A stretch of DNA of 64,000 nt from Agreia sp. COWG. GTDB lineage: Bacteria; Actinomycetota; Actinomycetes; Actinomycetales; Microbacteriaceae. Under the pieces are notes generated by a model. That model had not been told where the DNA came from. It did not search any database and saw nothing but the letters and a program-made list of their open reading frames with translations. This document shows positions 63,455 through 64,000 of the stretch, one piece after another. The translations under genes were made by a program, and so were the position numbers. Position 1 is the stretch's first letter, and each line of letters begins with the position of its first letter. The stretch is from assembly GCF_904528075.1 (NCBI RefSeq), contig NZ_LR882035.1, forward strand, positions 1,612,001 to 1,676,000. Reading direction: 5' to 3'.

Positions 63455-64000
63455 CTACTGCTCGATGGCGAGTAGTTCGCGCTTCGCTTCGAGCGCCTGT
63501 CGGGCTGCCTCCAGGACATCGGTCTTGGACCATCCGGGGATCATTGCGAAGAGCAGCTCGAGGGGCGCACCGACGGCGGAAAGCTTCACGATGGCGTCGG
63601 AGATCTGCGCGAGCGAGCGAGTGGAGACGTCAGCGAAGTGCACCTGAGATGAGGTGTCATCCGCCGCGGCAGTCTGTCCGAGCATGGCTGCTGCCGTGCG
63701 CAGCGCGAGCTCGTAGCCTTCGCCGAGTGAGCTCTGACGTTCGCCGATGTTCCGGAAGTATCCGGACTCGGCCGCGGCGATACCTTCTGCGGACATGTTG
63801 ATCACGGCCCCCAGGAGGTAGTGCGGGGGGACCTGGCAGACCGCGGCAAGGTGTTTGATGTGTGCGTCCAGTGCGGTGACGACGTCACTGAGGCTGGCGG
63901 ATGCGAAGCTTCCAAAGCGAGCGGTCTCACCGCTCGTTCCGGAGGCGTGCAGAAGGCCGTCGACGGACGACCGGACGAGTGCGTTTCCGTTCTCGTCTTT
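63455..64000 (-). CDS. Portal protein (C-terminal part; start beyond window)
   Basis: 182 codons to the right edge, in frame at base 64,000. Reads KDENGNALVRSSVDG, ASLSDVVTALDAHIKHLAAVCQVPPHYLLG and NMSAEGIAAAESGYFRNIGERQ, the conserved C-terminal half of SPP1 gp6-like portals. The internal Met at 63805 is not the start. The rest of the gene, terminase and right attachment site lie beyond the window. Confidence 0.85.
   Translation of the reverse strand, partial: KDENGNALVRSSVDGLLHASGTSGETARFGSFASASLSDVVTALDAHIKHLAAVCQVPPHYLLGAVINMSAEGIAAAESGYFRNIGERQSSLGEGYELALRTAAAMLGQTAAADDTSSQVHFADVSTRSLAQISDAIVKLSAVGAPLELLFAMIPGWSKTDVLEAARQALEAKRELLAIEQ

Larger units (their letters stand above)
43082..64000. 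mobile_element. Siphovirus-type prophage (left part; right end outside window)
   Basis: A tRNA fragment, repressor-like gene and tyrosine integrase mark the left end. From 47,475 to the right edge the minus strand carries an ordered head-tail-lysis cluster from portal to tail tip, with a tape measure gene of 2.99 kb and a tail chaperone frameshift, typical of long-tailed actinophages. All late frames look intact. Terminase and replication genes are not in the window. At least 20.9 kb is phage DNA. Confidence 0.93.

Noticed and set aside
1..64000. CRISPR arrays, insertion sequences, rRNA genes
   Set aside because: No regularly spaced repeats, no transposase frames or terminal repeats, and no rRNA sequence were seen.

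Overview
The window is high-GC actinobacterial DNA. Gene content and order (acnA, dut, DUF3710/DUF3159, DUF4193, sepH, a ParC/ParE topoisomerase IV pair, hrdB-type rpoD, glnA/glnE/glnA2, polyphosphate glucokinase, class A RNase P RNA) point to the family Microbacteriaceae. No 16S rRNA or other naming marker is present, so genus is not claimed. Bases 1 to about 43,070 are chromosomal. Bases from about 43,082 to the right edge are an integrated siphovirus-type prophage, still open at base 64,000.

Chromosome, left to right. Aconitase (C-terminus off the window) lies behind a near-palindromic TamR-like operator. Next come the dut-DUF3710-DUF3159 operon, small DUF genes, the cell-division regulator sepH and a phosphodiesterase-like protein. 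parC and parE flank a small zinc-finger gene. A minus-strand run reads rpoD, then a MurT-like Mur ligase, a GatD-like protein, a truncated alanine-racemase-like protein and a full alanine racemase. This run is the most unusual chromosomal region: the GatD homologue has lost its Cys and His catalytic residues, the MurT homologue has lost its zinc ribbon, and one racemase has Arg in place of the PLP lysine. Microbacteriaceae typically make group B peptidoglycan, in which the D-Glu alpha-carboxyl carries the cross-bridge. I infer that the cluster may be repurposed for that chemistry.

Further right are an MFS transporter, a PAC2 protein, leucyl aminopeptidase, lipoamide dehydrogenase and the E2 acyltransferase (central carbon metabolism), then a membrane pseudokinase. 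The nitrogen locus follows: glnA behind tandem GlnR-like boxes, a ThrE-type exporter, glnE and glnA2. After it come panB, ppgK, rnpB, a coiled-coil protein with a lost zinc ribbon, a NIF3 protein, a methyltransferase remnant and an M20 amidohydrolase. Many chromosomal genes have a TANNNT -10 hexamer only 6-7 nt before the start codon, which suggests leaderless mRNAs.

Prophage. The left end carries a tRNA 3' fragment (attachment site), a small protein, a repressor-like HTH protein and a tyrosine integrase. An accessory stretch follows, including an AT-richer two-gene cassette whose second product has a HEPN-type RNxxxH motif. The late genes run on the minus strand and are transcribed from the right edge leftward: portal, scaffold, capsid, connectors, major tail protein, tail assembly chaperones with a -1 frameshift, tape measure, tail tip proteins, M15 endolysin, membrane/holin genes and a LamG-FN3-SGNH hydrolase tail protein. 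Structural and lysis genes look intact. Terminase and replication genes would lie beyond the right edge.
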